Shown: in pieces, positions 45,952 to 54,113 of the stretch
Position numbering within the stretch: position 1 is the stretch's first letter
How the letters are laid out: each line of letters opens with the position of its first letter
Source of the DNA: Scybalousia_A sp964639765
Lineage (GTDB): Bacteria; Bacteroidota; Bacteroidia; Bacteroidales; P3
Reading direction: 5' to 3'
Assembly: GCA_964639765.1 (NCBI GenBank)
Contig: CAZXEN010000003.1
Coordinates: 1 to 64,000, forward strand
DNA length: 64,000 nucleotides
Notes under the pieces: model-generated
The model's database searches: none
What the model saw: only the letters and a program-made list of their open reading frames with translations
Told to the model about the DNA's origin: nothing
Translations under genes and position numbers: made by a program

Positions 45952-46843
45952 CTTTGAAACGTGTTATACTATATGTTGACAAATCAAAAACTATTATTTC
46001 CCTGTTTATATCTTTTCTTATCTGCTGTAACCGGTTCTTGGCTTTGAAAATGTCCGACAATGCAGGTTCTCTCCTGACAACCGTATCACCGGAGAAAAGA
46101 AAAGAACGGTCTTGCGTGTGAAGTATTTCCTTGAACCTGTCTTTGTAGAACAACAAATCCCATTTGAACAAAGGATAGGCGGCTGTAAGAGGCAGATTGT
46201 AATGCTTAAGGTATCTCAGATAACTTTCCACACTGTCAATGTTAAGTATGGGTTTTTCATCATGGATATTTTTGAAATCACCTGTGTTATACATCATCAG
46301 GACTCCTCTGTCTGCATCAGGCACTTGCCAAGAAAGCTGATAAAGGCGGACTGTTGTTGCCAAACCTATCTTGTGTTCACTGCAAAGAGAATGGAGCTGT
46401 TTCATAAAGGAGAGAAAATTATTCTCTGTTGTCTTGGTATAATCACAATCTATCTGTATTTCCTTTACATTCTTTATGTCATGAGTTGAGTTTATCTGTA
46501 TTACCCTTTTGAGTATCCTCGATGCCAAGGCAGTATCCTTTACCCTCATGCATTCATTCATCACATATATGGTTGGAATTACTTCCATATTGCAGGGAAT
46601 GCTGTCCTTGAACCTCACCGTTGCGTTTGGTTTTGGCATATTGTCCTGCAAGACCACATCAAAATAACGGATATAAAGACGGGTGATGTTGTTCTTGGCT
46701 ATGAAGTTCTGTTTTGCCTTGTCAATAGAAAAAACTGTCTCCCAATAATAGGCGGAATTTCCCTCTGTTATGCTCTTCCTGTTGTCTTTACAGGAAAAGA
46801 GTATAAAAGACAAAAGCAATATGTAAACTAATCTCTTGGACAT
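45920..46843 (-). CDS. lipoprotein, unknown function, paired with the 691-residue protein
   Basis: This 307-residue predicted lipoprotein (MSKRLVYILLLSFILFSC, Cys18) belongs to no family I can name with certainty. The order of segments looks like a TIM-barrel, glycosidase-like fold: ITRLYIRYFDVVLQD, EVIPTIYVMN, VKEIQIDCDYTKTTENNFLSFM, IGLATTVRLYQLSW and GVLMMYNTG. QIDCDYT sits where a barrel strand would end in acidic residues. ATG at 46843 is chosen because the upstream TTG (46852) lies inside the -7 box. It overlaps the next gene by 32 bases. Confidence 0.72.
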   Translation of the reverse strand: MSKRLVYILLLSFILFSCKDNRKSITEGNSAYYWETVFSIDKAKQNFIAKNNITRLYIRYFDVVLQDNMPKPNATVRFKDSIPCNMEVIPTIYVMNECMRVKDTALASRILKRVIQINSTHDIKNVKEIQIDCDYTKTTENNFLSFMKQLHSLCSEHKIGLATTVRLYQLSWQVPDADRGVLMMYNTGDFKNIHDEKPILNIDSVESYLRYLKHYNLPLTAAYPLFKWDLLFYKDRFKEILHTQDRSFLFSGDTVVRREPALSDIFKAKNRLQQIRKDINREIIVFDLSTYSITRFKDEEYKKIFAH

Positions 46844-46849
46844 ATGTTG

Positions 46850-46857
46850 CAAAATTA
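46850..46857 (-). promoter_or_regulatory. -7 promoter box (TAATTTTG) six bases before a start codon
   Basis: TAATTTTG on the minus strand is followed by CAACAT and then the ATG at 46843, so the transcript would have almost no leader. Confidence 0.6.
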
Positions 46858-46886
46858 AGAATAATATTTTACAATGCTGTCTTTTT

Positions 46887-46998
46887 ATGGAAAAAAGTCT
46901 TGGATTTTAGAAAAAAGTCTTGGATTTTAGAAAAAAAGATCAAGACTTTTGGGGTCAAAATCCAACTCTTTTTTTATGGAAATCAACTCTTTTTTATA
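46887..46998. repeat. 21-bp periodic repeat array C, in the lipoprotein / gltX gap
   Basis: There are two units in one orientation (AAAAAAGTCTTGGATTTT, cores at 46897 and 46917). Three follow in the other: ATCAAGACTTTT at 46939, ATCCAACTCTTTTTTT at 46960 and ATCAACTCTTTTTT at 46982. Steps are 20, then 21 and 22 bases. The inverted units give a ten-base perfect palindrome, AAAAGTCTTG with CAAGACTTTT. Promoters for both flanking genes lie at the edges of the gap (46844-47064). Confidence 0.68.
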
Positions 46999-47017
46999 GT
47001 ATTGTCAAAAAAAATTG

Positions 47018-47025
47018 TAATTTTG
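47018..47025 (+). promoter_or_regulatory. -7 promoter box (TAATTTTG) for gltX
   Basis: TAATTTTG lies 39 bases before the gltX ATG, immediately after repeat array C. Confidence 0.6.
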
Positions 47026-47064
47026 CAAAACTTATTGATAAACAATTCAAATTAATACCAGATT

Positions 47065-48588
47065 ATGACTAAAGTAAGAGTAAGATTTGCACCCTCTCCA
47101 ACAGGTCCTTTGCACATTGGAGGAGTAAGAACAGCATTATACAACTATCTTTTTGCAAAACAAATGAAAGGTGATTTTCTTCTTAGGATAGAAGACACAG
47201 ATCAGACTCGTTTTGTTCCCGGTGCAGAAGAATACATTATAGAATCTTTCAAATGGCTGGGACTAAAATTTGACGAAGGAGTAGGTATTGGAGGAGAATT
47301 TGGTCCTTACAAACAATCTGAGCGAAAAGCAATGTACAAAGACTACGCTTTGGAACTTGTAAACAGAGGCAAGGCTTACTATGCTTTTGATACTGCGGAA
47401 GAACTTGCACAAAAACGTTCAGAAGCCGAAGCAGAGAAAAAGAATTTTCAATATGACTGCCACACACGTCAAGGACTGAAGAACTCTCTTTCCCTTTCCA
47501 AGGAAGAAACACACAAACTTATAGCCAGCGGAGAACCTTTTGTTATCCGTTTCAAGTTTGAAGAGAACGAACAGATTGAATTTGATGATTTGATAAGAGG
47601 ACACATAAGCGTCAATTCCTCACTTTTGGACGACAAAGTCCTGTACAAGAGCGATGGAATGCCTACCTATCACTTGGCAAACATAGTTGATGACCATCTG
47701 ATGCAGATTTCCCATGTCATAAGAGGAGAAGAATGGCTGCCAAGTTGTCCTTTGCACGTCAGCCTTTACAATGCTTTTGAATGGGAAGCACCAAAATTTG
47801 CCCATCTTCCTTTGATTCTGAAACCGGACGGCAAAGGCAAGCTTTCAAAACGCGACGGAGACAGACTTGGATTTCCTGTTTTCCCGCTGGAATGGCACGA
47901 TCCTAAATCCAATGAGGTGTCTTCAGGCTACAGGGAAAGCGGTTATCTGCCCGAAGCAGTGGTTAATATGCTTGCCCTTCTGGGTTGGAATGACGGAACA
48001 GAGCAGGAAATATTCTCTTTGCAGGAGCTGGTGGACAAGTTTTCAATAGAAAGGATATCAAAACACGGTGCCAAGTTTGATATGGAAAAAGCCAAGTGGT
48101 TTAATCATCAGTATCTGCAAAATGTTCCTGACAATGTTTTGGCACAAGACTATCTGCAGGAATTGAAAGCAAAAGGCTATGCTCCGTCCATTGAATTTGT
48201 GGAAAGCATTGTCACTTTGGTAAAGGAAAGATGCTCTTTTGCAAAGGAACTGTGGAACAACAGCGATTACTTCTTTGAACGTCCAAAGGAATATGCGGAA
48301 AAAGCATTGAAAAAACGCTGGAAAGAAGGCACAAGTGCAAGAATGAACGACATAATAGACAATCTTTCACAAATAGAGGACAACAAGGACTGGGGAGAAA
48401 AGGCAGAAGAATTCCTAATGGACTACATTCCAAAGAACGAACTGAACATGGGACAGATAATGAACAGCATCCGCTTGGCAATTGTAGGCGATACCAAGGG
48501 CGTAAATATGGTTGAAATATTCAAGCTCCTTGGAAAAAAGGAATGTCTTGAAAGAATGAAAAACGCAAGCGAAAAAATAAACCTGTAA
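47065..48588 (+). CDS. gltX: glutamate--tRNA ligase
   Basis: This enzyme charges tRNA-Glu. The 507-residue class I synthetase has the first signature as PSPTGPLHIGG (about 9-19), the second as KLSKRDGD (KMSKS equivalent, about 261-268) and the usual LLRIEDTDQTRF segment. The anticodon-binding helical domain follows from about 330. The start is ATG at 47065. The gene sits behind repeat array C and is followed after four bases by a sugar-kinase-like gene, so the two are co-transcribed. Confidence 0.96.
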   Translation: MTKVRVRFAPSPTGPLHIGGVRTALYNYLFAKQMKGDFLLRIEDTDQTRFVPGAEEYIIESFKWLGLKFDEGVGIGGEFGPYKQSERKAMYKDYALELVNRGKAYYAFDTAEELAQKRSEAEAEKKNFQYDCHTRQGLKNSLSLSKEETHKLIASGEPFVIRFKFEENEQIEFDDLIRGHISVNSSLLDDKVLYKSDGMPTYHLANIVDDHLMQISHVIRGEEWLPSCPLHVSLYNAFEWEAPKFAHLPLILKPDGKGKLSKRDGDRLGFPVFPLEWHDPKSNEVSSGYRESGYLPEAVVNMLALLGWNDGTEQEIFSLQELVDKFSIERISKHGAKFDMEKAKWFNHQYLQNVPDNVLAQDYLQELKAKGYAPSIEFVESIVTLVKERCSFAKELWNNSDYFFERPKEYAEKALKKRWKEGTSARMNDIIDNLSQIEDNKDWGEKAEEFLMDYIPKNELNMGQIMNSIRLAIVGDTKGVNMVEIFKLLGKKECLERMKNASEKINL

Positions 48589-48592
48589 GACT

Positions 48593-49429
48593 ATGTTACT
48601 TATTGCAGACAGCGGCTCTACAAAGATAGACTGGTGCTTGATTGACAACGAAAAGCAAAGAAAATACTTTCGTTCAATCGGTTTGAATCCCTACAATGTT
48701 TCAGAGAAGACAATAAACAATGAAATCGTTGCAAACATTCTTCCCAACATTCCGCAAGATGAAAGAATGGAGATGGTTTTCTATGGTTCCGGTTGCTCCA
48801 CTCCTCAAAAGAAAAAGCAGATGACAGATATTTTTCAACACTATCTTCCAAATACAGAGATACATATTGAAGATGATCTGCTGGGTGCTGCACGTGCAAC
48901 CTGCCAAAGAGAATACGGTATTGCCGCAATACTTGGCACAGGTTCAAACTCCTGTCTCTATGACGGGGAAAAGATAACAGAGAACCTGCCGTCCTTGGGT
49001 TATGTGCTATGCGACGAAGGTGCCGGAACAAATATAGGAAAGATTGTCCTGAGAAACTATCTCAGAGGACAGATGCCTGAACATCTTCACAAACAGTTTG
49101 CAAAAGAAAATCCGGGAGAAGAAGCCGATTTTCTCAACAGACTTTATATGGGAGAAAAACCTAACTTTTATCTCGCCTCATTTGCAAAGTTTGCCATCAC
49201 ACGACAAGATGATTTGTACTGCAGAAGAATTATTGCAGATGCGTTTCACAACTTTTTCATCATGCAGGTTTCACAATATCCCGACTATAAGCAATATACT
49301 ATAAACGTAGTAGGCTCTGTAGGATATTATGCACAGGATGTGTTCAGAGAAACCGCCAAACAATATGATGTGAAAGTTGGCAAGGTGATACAGGCTCCTT
49401 TGGAAGAACTGATAAAATATCACTTATAG
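48593..49429 (+). CDS. BadF/BadG-type ATPase, probably an N-acetylglucosamine kinase-like protein
   Basis: This 278-residue protein has the ASKHA (actin/hexokinase) fold. The phosphate-1 loop is MLLIADSGSTKIDW, phosphate-2 is AILGTGSNSCLYDG (about 118-131), and the adenosine segment is VNVVGSVGYYAQDVF near the C-terminus. In Bacteroidota this family is annotated as N-acetylglucosamine/N-acetylhexosamine kinase or BadF-type ATPase. A role in amino-sugar recycling would suit the anmK gene elsewhere but is inference. It follows gltX by four bases and ends at a bidirectional terminator. Confidence 0.8.
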   Translation: MLLIADSGSTKIDWCLIDNEKQRKYFRSIGLNPYNVSEKTINNEIVANILPNIPQDERMEMVFYGSGCSTPQKKKQMTDIFQHYLPNTEIHIEDDLLGAARATCQREYGIAAILGTGSNSCLYDGEKITENLPSLGYVLCDEGAGTNIGKIVLRNYLRGQMPEHLHKQFAKENPGEEADFLNRLYMGEKPNFYLASFAKFAITRQDDLYCRRIIADAFHNFFIMQVSQYPDYKQYTINVVGSVGYYAQDVFRETAKQYDVKVGKVIQAPLEELIKYHL

Positions 49430-49439
49430 GACAATAAAA

Positions 49440-49478
49440 ACAAAGCGGACGAAAGTCTTTCTTTCGTTCGCTTTTGTT
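49440..49478. terminator. bidirectional terminator between the kinase gene and yajC
   Basis: A 14-base stem, AAAGCGGACGAAAG/CTTTCGTTCGCTTT (one G-T pair), has a five-base loop and is followed by TGTTTG; As precede it. Confidence 0.85.
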
Positions 49479-49501
49479 TGTCTGAAAAACTGAGAGAAAC
49501 T

Positions 49502-49831
49502 TTATCTCTTTTCCTCTGCAGGTGAAGACATATCCATAGCAATAGCTGCTTTTTCTATTTCTATCACAACTTCGTGTGCTACTTCTATCATAACTGTTGT
49601 TTCTTTTACTTCTTTTATTTTCCCATGAACACCTCCCAAGGTAACAACTTGCTGACCTTTTTGAAGCATTTCCCTGAATTTCTTTTCCTCTTTTTGTTTT
49701 TTTGTCTGAGGTCTTATCATAAAGAAGTAGAATATAACGATTATAAGAAGCAACATTACCAATGAGCCTCCAGCTCCTGAGCCTTGTCCGTTTTGTCCGC
49801 CCATCATGAGCATAATACTTAGTAAATTCAT
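49502..49831 (-). CDS. yajC: preprotein translocase subunit YajC
   Basis: This 109-residue inner-membrane accessory subunit of the Sec translocon (SecDF-YajC) has a glycine-rich N-terminus, one membrane helix (about 25-41), and the hallmark IRPQTKKQKEEKKFREMLQKGQQVVTLGGVHGKI. In many Bacteroidota yajC is directly upstream of the ybbR and coaE genes; here those two genes lie 5 kb away with five unrelated genes between. A TACTTTTG -7 box is at 49884-49877. The 172-base gap upstream holds that promoter and nothing else I can identify. Confidence 0.95.
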   Translation of the reverse strand: MNLLSIMLMMGGQNGQGSGAGGSLVMLLLIIVIFYFFMIRPQTKKQKEEKKFREMLQKGQQVVTLGGVHGKIKEVKETTVMIEVAHEVVIEIEKAAIAMDMSSPAEEKR

Positions 49832-49876
49832 CTCTGTTTATTTTTTATTGATTAAATATTCTTTAATTTCACCGTG

Positions 49877-49884
49877 CAAAAGTA
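49877..49884 (-). promoter_or_regulatory. -7 promoter box (TACTTTTG) for yajC
   Basis: The minus strand reads TACTTTTG 45 bases before the yajC ATG, a full match to TAnnTTTG. Confidence 0.5.
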
Positions 49885-50003
49885 TAATATTTTTTTCTAA
49901 TATCAGTCTTTGCTGCACGGCAATCTTTTTATTTTACCCTATATTGTTTGTTGTCAAAGGATTTCTCTTGGTTTCCAAATCCAAAGAAACAATGAATCAA
50001 ACA

Positions 50004-50411
50004 TCAGAATCTGTCCTTGTGCATAAGCATAGCCTTTCCTATGATAGCTTGCTTACCTTCTTCGTCCTGCAAGACACATTCTATCACTCCTCTGTGCTTT
50101 TCTTCATTAATTTCCATAACCTTGAAACACGCTTTGTAGTTTTTCTCCACAAAAACAGGAGCTCTGAAACTCATTTCCTGCATCATATAGATAGTACCTT
50201 CTCCTGGCCACATAGTACCAAAAACTCTTGAGAACACAGCTCCAGCAAAAAATCCATGAACTATGCATTGTCCGAAAGGAGTATTCTTTGCATATTCCTG
50301 ATTAACGTGAATAGGGTTGTTGTCTCCACTTATTTCTGCAAATTTTTCAACGTCTTTTTGATGATACATTGTCTCAAAAACAAAAGTATCCCCGATTTTT
50401 ATTTTCTCCAT
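50004..50411 (-). CDS. MaoC-like (R)-specific enoyl-CoA hydratase
   Basis: This 135-residue hot-dog fold protein of the MaoC/PhaJ type hydrates trans-2-enoyl-CoA to (R)-3-hydroxyacyl-CoA. The hydratase-2 motif is clear: FAEISGDNNPIHVNQEYA followed by FGQCIVHGFFAGAVF, with the catalytic Asp and His in DNNPIH. The ATG at 50411 is chosen because a -7 box TAACTTTG lies at 50443-50436; the longer frame would begin upstream of it. No polyhydroxyalkanoate genes are nearby, so the pathway is uncertain. Confidence 0.85.
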   Translation of the reverse strand: MEKIKIGDTFVFETMYHQKDVEKFAEISGDNNPIHVNQEYAKNTPFGQCIVHGFFAGAVFSRVFGTMWPGEGTIYMMQEMSFRAPVFVEKNYKACFKVMEINEEKHRGVIECVLQDEEGKQAIIGKAMLMHKDRF

Positions 50412-50435
50412 TTGATATTTAGTTTTATTTTTCTG

Positions 50436-50443
50436 CAAAGTTA
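50436..50443 (-). promoter_or_regulatory. -7 promoter box (TAACTTTG) for the MaoC hydratase
   Basis: The minus strand reads TAACTTTG 24 bases before the ATG at 50411 and fixes that start. Confidence 0.55.
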
Positions 50444-50489
50444 TTAATAAATTGTAACAAGGCAAGCAATTTATCAGATAAATATTACC

Positions 50490-51773
50490 CTAAACTTCAA
50501 AAAACTCCATATTTTCAGAGAGTTTGTCCAAAATTATTTCTTCTATCGTGTTGGTTTTTGAAGAGTCAAACTTTGTTCTTACCCTTATGTAGTTATCAGT
50601 AAAGCCATACATATTGCCGTCTTTCTGACTTTCTTCCCATAGTACAGAGGTTTTTAAGCCAACATTTTGTTTGTAGAAAGCATGTTTTTTTTCTTCTGCG
50701 AGATTTTGAAGCACCAGACTTCGTTTTCTTCTTACCGAAACAGGAACTTTCTCAGGCAGTTTAAGAGCATGGGCATCCGGTCTTTCAGAATAGGTGAAGA
50801 CATGTATAAATGCAATAGGTAGGGATTCAAGAAAAGCAACTGCCTTTTCAAACTCTTCCTCGGTCTCTCCATTAAAGCCTGTCAGACAATCACATGCAAT
50901 GAAACAATCAGGCATCTTTTCTTTTATATACAGGACTTTTTCCCTGAAATGCTGTGTGTCATAGTTTCTTTTCATCATTTTCAGGACTTTGTCACTGCCT
51001 GCCTGCAAAGGGATGTGGAAATGAGGCATGAAGGAACGGGAAACTGAACAAAAATCTATAATCTCCTTGGTCAGAAGGTCGGGTTCTATGCTTGAAATTC
51101 TATAACGTTTAATTTCTTCTATCCTGTCAAGTTCCTTTATAAGCATAAGGAAATTTTCATCAGTGCCTTTGCCGAAATCTCCAATATTCACGCCTGTAAG
51201 AACGACTTCTTTCTTGTTTTCCTTCACCAAAAGATGAGCATCCTTCACAGCCTGTTCTATTGTACAGCTTCTGGAACGGCCTCTGGCAAAAGGAATCTCG
51301 CAATAGGTACAAAAATAATCGCAACCGTCCTGCACTTTCAAAAATCCCCGTGTCCTGTCTGAAAAAGAAACAGAAGAATAGAAAGTATGCAAACGTGAAA
51401 TATCTTTTACAAAGTTCTGCAGTTCCTCTTCCCTGCTCCATTGTTTTACTTTGTCTATCAAAAGATGTTTATTGTCGTTGCCAAGAATAAGATTAACACC
51501 TTCTATCTTTGATATTTCGTCGGCATTTACCTGTGCAAAACAACCGATTACTGCTATCAGTGCGTCCGGATTAAGACTATGGGCCTGACGGACAGCATTC
51601 CTACATTTTTTTTCTGCAATGGAAGTAACGGTGCAGGTGTTTATGACATAGACATCTGCTCTTTGATGAAAAGAAGTTTCTTCGTAACCCTCTTTTACAA
51701 ACCTTCTTAACAAATCTGAACTCTCTGCAAAATTCAATTTACAACCTAATGTATGAAAAGCTATCTTTGGCAT
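50490..51773 (-). CDS. mtaB: tRNA N6-threonylcarbamoyladenosine methylthiotransferase MtaB-like
   Basis: This radical SAM methylthiotransferase adds a methylthio group to t6A37 of tRNAs. The 427-residue protein has an N-terminal UPF0004 domain with cysteines in FHTLGCKLNFAES, VINTCTVT and VIGCFAQ. The radical SAM motif is CDYFCTYCEIPFARGR (C-x3-C-x2-C, about 150). The C-terminal TRAM-like end contains NMYGFTDNYIRVR. The ATG at 51773 is chosen; the frame is open 15 codons further, but those codons add nothing conserved. It is 28 bp downstream of the SprT-like gene. Confidence 0.9.
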   Translation of the reverse strand: MPKIAFHTLGCKLNFAESSDLLRRFVKEGYEETSFHQRADVYVINTCTVTSIAEKKCRNAVRQAHSLNPDALIAVIGCFAQVNADEISKIEGVNLILGNDNKHLLIDKVKQWSREEELQNFVKDISRLHTFYSSVSFSDRTRGFLKVQDGCDYFCTYCEIPFARGRSRSCTIEQAVKDAHLLVKENKKEVVLTGVNIGDFGKGTDENFLMLIKELDRIEEIKRYRISSIEPDLLTKEIIDFCSVSRSFMPHFHIPLQAGSDKVLKMMKRNYDTQHFREKVLYIKEKMPDCFIACDCLTGFNGETEEEFEKAVAFLESLPIAFIHVFTYSERPDAHALKLPEKVPVSVRRKRSLVLQNLAEEKKHAFYKQNVGLKTSVLWEESQKDGNMYGFTDNYIRVRTKFDSSKTNTIEEIILDKLSENMEFFEV

Positions 51774-51801
51774 ATATTTTCTTGAATTTAATGTATCAAA
51801 G

Positions 51802-52221
51802 TCAGTATTCTGATGCAAGTTTCATTAATTCTTTTGAACAAGTTGCCTGAGGTTTTATAATCTCCTGCATAACCCTTTCTGCCAACTTGGGAGGAAAAAC
51901 TCCCTTGTAAAGAAAATGTTTCAAAAGCTTTGTGTATTCTTCTTTCCATTCTGCTCCGTGGGGTTTGATGTCTGTCCCATATTTCCTAAGAGAGACAAAG
52001 TGTCCTATCTCATGCAAAGTTACCAACAAAAAAAGGAAAGGCGGAAGATTAGCATTGACGGTAATGATATTCTTGTGTTTGTAACAGGTTCCCAAAAAGA
52101 CCTTACGAGGATTTACAACCTTGAATACTATATTATATTGCAGGATTATGTGTGCTATATCCAGACTACAATCCTTTGGAAAGTATTTGTTCATCGCTAA
52201 AGACAAATCCTGCTCGGTCAT
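51802..52221 (-). CDS. SprT-like zinc metalloprotein, short form
   Basis: This 139-residue protein has the SprT core: YKHKNIITVNANLPPF, then VTLHEIGHFVSLRKYG with the HExxH zinc motif (about 88-92), then KPHGAEWKEEYTKLL. Full-length Bacteroidota relatives are, to my knowledge, near 200 residues and end in a small beta/zinc-ribbon region; here the frame stops soon after QATCSKELMKLASEY. No continuation is evident in another frame, so this is either a natural short form or a C-terminally lost one. The function of the family in Bacteroidota is unknown; eukaryotic SPRTN cleaves DNA-protein crosslinks. Confidence 0.8.
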   Translation of the reverse strand: MTEQDLSLAMNKYFPKDCSLDIAHIILQYNIVFKVVNPRKVFLGTCYKHKNIITVNANLPPFLFLLVTLHEIGHFVSLRKYGTDIKPHGAEWKEEYTKLLKHFLYKGVFPPKLAERVMQEIIKPQATCSKELMKLASEY

Positions 52222-52248
52222 TGCTCTGTTGTTAAAAAAAGATATTGA

Positions 52249-52425
52249 CTATTCCAAAGAAAGAATAGCCGTATCATTGGTTTTATCTAAACTGTTTTTA
52301 TTCCTTGACCAAGTCGGGCAATCGCATTTTCCTTTGCGATGTTTCCGCATAGAAGTTTTTGAACTGCTACACGAAGACATCACAAATAAAAATGCCATAA
52401 GTATGATAAAAAGTGCTTTTTTCAC
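52249..52425 (-). CDS. tiny lipoprotein (58 residues), unknown function
   Basis: The frame reads VKKALFIILMAFLFVMSSC from a GTG at 52425. It has a lipoprotein signal peptide with the lipidated cysteine at 19, then SSSKTSMRKHR, then KGKCDCPTWSR and a short polar tail ending in TAG. The mature peptide is only about 40 residues, basic, and has a second pair of cysteines (CDC). The gene fits exactly between its neighbours, three bases after the protease stop and 27 bases before the SprT-like start, which supports it being real. I know of small 'CxCPxW' lipoproteins in Bacteroidota but no function. Confidence 0.72.
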   Translation of the reverse strand: MKKALFIILMAFLFVMSSCSSSKTSMRKHRKGKCDCPTWSRNKNSLDKTNDTAILSLE

Positions 52426-52428
52426 CTG

Positions 52429-54102
52429 TTATTCTTTTATGAATTTTTGTACGTAGGCATTTTTGTTGGAATACAAACGGACAAAATATACACCTGTCGG
52501 CAAAGAAGAAATATCTATTGTTGATTTTCCCTCTGCTTTTGAAAGTTTGTCTGACAACATTGTTCTTCCCATATTGTCAAGAACAGCAATAACAGTATTT
52601 TCCTGAGGATTGTCTATGTTTATTCTTATATAATCCTTTGCAGGAGAAGGATAAACACTGAAAGACAAAGGATTGTTTTCAACTTCTTCCAAACCCGATG
52701 TCTGATTATAGTATATTCCGTTCATTGTTGTTACTCCTGTATTGTTAGGGTCAAGCCATTGTGAAAGATATTGGAACTGCTTGTTGAATTGTCCATACCA
52801 GTCTCTCTGATCACTTGCACTTGAATTGCCACAATCAGAATATCCTCCTGTAAGTGTTCCCACCAAAAAACCGGAAGGATTGAACAAACCACTACCTGAA
52901 GAACCTCCTTCCACTATACCAAAACCATTTGTTGTCTGAGCCCAATAAACTCTCCAGTGAGTTGATGTATAAGTTTCTTCTGCTGTTGGTTTCTGGGTAA
53001 AAGTAGATATTTTCTTTATATCTCCGCTTGGGTGATGTATGCAGACACCATTTGAAGGAGCAGTTGTACTTCTTGACCAGCCGGCAAAGTAAGGGTTAAG
53101 TGAAGAAGTTATACTTGTTTTCAATTTCATTAATAAATAGTCTGAACCGTTATCTCCATAGGTATTGTCATACGCTAATCTTGTACAACCTGTGTAAGAA
53201 GTATAGGTTGGTTCTGAATTTGGAGTGGAACAACCTGAAGCCTCATAGTTAAAATAGAAAACAAAGTAGTTGAAATCACTTGTAGAGGAATATGTGATAC
53301 AGTGTCCTGCTGAAAGAATATAAGGTTCTTTACTGTTGTTTGTTGTATTTACAAGAGTACCTGTACAAGCATAATAGGAATATCCTCCTCTTACCTGAAT
53401 GCGGACAACTGCTTTCTTTACATCCTGATAGTTGTTGCCTTCAGAACAGTTAATATTGACATTGCAGGAGCCGGAATCTCTGAATTTCCTTGTTATTCCG
53501 TCTGTAGATTCTTCATTGTCCTCTACAAACAGTTCATTCTGTTCTTCGAAATGTATAACAGGTCTGTAGAAATAGACAAATTCAGAAAGTTCTATCTGTG
53601 CTTTCTCTGCAATTCCTTTCGGCTGATAATACTCTATTATCATATCTTCGCCATAAACATACTCTGTAGCAAAGATTCCATTATCTGAATTATTGTCAGA
53701 AGTGTATGCTCCTAATATCTTGCTGTGATCTGAATTGTAAAGATAGAATTCTGCTCCCTTTGGCAGATAAAAATTATCAGAAGAGAAACCTATTGCGTAA
53801 GCATAAGGGATATCTATCTTCAATACGTACAAATCATAATCATCAAAAGAGATATGTTTTGCATTGTCAAAGAAACTTTCAAACAAAGGCACGGCTACAG
53901 CACATCTTTGAGCCTTAAAAAAGTTTGCATTCAAATCATCTTCTTCCAAAAGAGCATCTACATCCGGAGAAGCCAATGTTTTTGTTGGTACACTTATGTC
54001 GTTTTTCAAAGAGAAAGAACGAGGGAGTTGTTTTGTGCTTATTTGTGCATACATACTCATACTGAACAAAAGCACGCTAAAGATCAATGTAATTTTTTTC
54101 AT
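52429..54102 (-). CDS. secreted trypsin-like serine protease with T9SS type A sorting domain
   Basis: This 557-residue secreted endopeptidase has a signal peptide (MKKITLIFSVLLFSMSMYAQ), an N-terminal beta domain (about 60-200), and an S1-type protease domain. The triad is visible: His in ILSAGHCI, Asp in NGSDYLLMKLKTS and Ser in GGSSGSGLFNPSG (about 405). It resembles lysyl endopeptidase-like proteases of Bacteroidota. The C-terminal 75 residues (SVYPSPAKDYIRIN, LDNMGRTMLSD, LPTGVYFVRLY, ending KFIKE) are a T9SS type A sorting domain, so the enzyme is exported by the PorW-dependent system. Many disulfide-capable cysteines fit extracellular life. Confidence 0.9.
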   Translation of the reverse strand: MKKITLIFSVLLFSMSMYAQISTKQLPRSFSLKNDISVPTKTLASPDVDALLEEDDLNANFFKAQRCAVAVPLFESFFDNAKHISFDDYDLYVLKIDIPYAYAIGFSSDNFYLPKGAEFYLYNSDHSKILGAYTSDNNSDNGIFATEYVYGEDMIIEYYQPKGIAEKAQIELSEFVYFYRPVIHFEEQNELFVEDNEESTDGITRKFRDSGSCNVNINCSEGNNYQDVKKAVVRIQVRGGYSYYACTGTLVNTTNNSKEPYILSAGHCITYSSTSDFNYFVFYFNYEASGCSTPNSEPTYTSYTGCTRLAYDNTYGDNGSDYLLMKLKTSITSSLNPYFAGWSRSTTAPSNGVCIHHPSGDIKKISTFTQKPTAEETYTSTHWRVYWAQTTNGFGIVEGGSSGSGLFNPSGFLVGTLTGGYSDCGNSSASDQRDWYGQFNKQFQYLSQWLDPNNTGVTTMNGIYYNQTSGLEEVENNPLSFSVYPSPAKDYIRINIDNPQENTVIAVLDNMGRTMLSDKLSKAEGKSTIDISSLPTGVYFVRLYSNKNAYVQKFIKE

Positions 54103-54113
54103 TGTATTTGTTG

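Noticed and set aside
46887..46998. Array C read as a transcription terminator
   Set aside because: The ten-base palindrome is followed by GGGG rather than Ts, and the gap is between divergent genes where no transcript ends.
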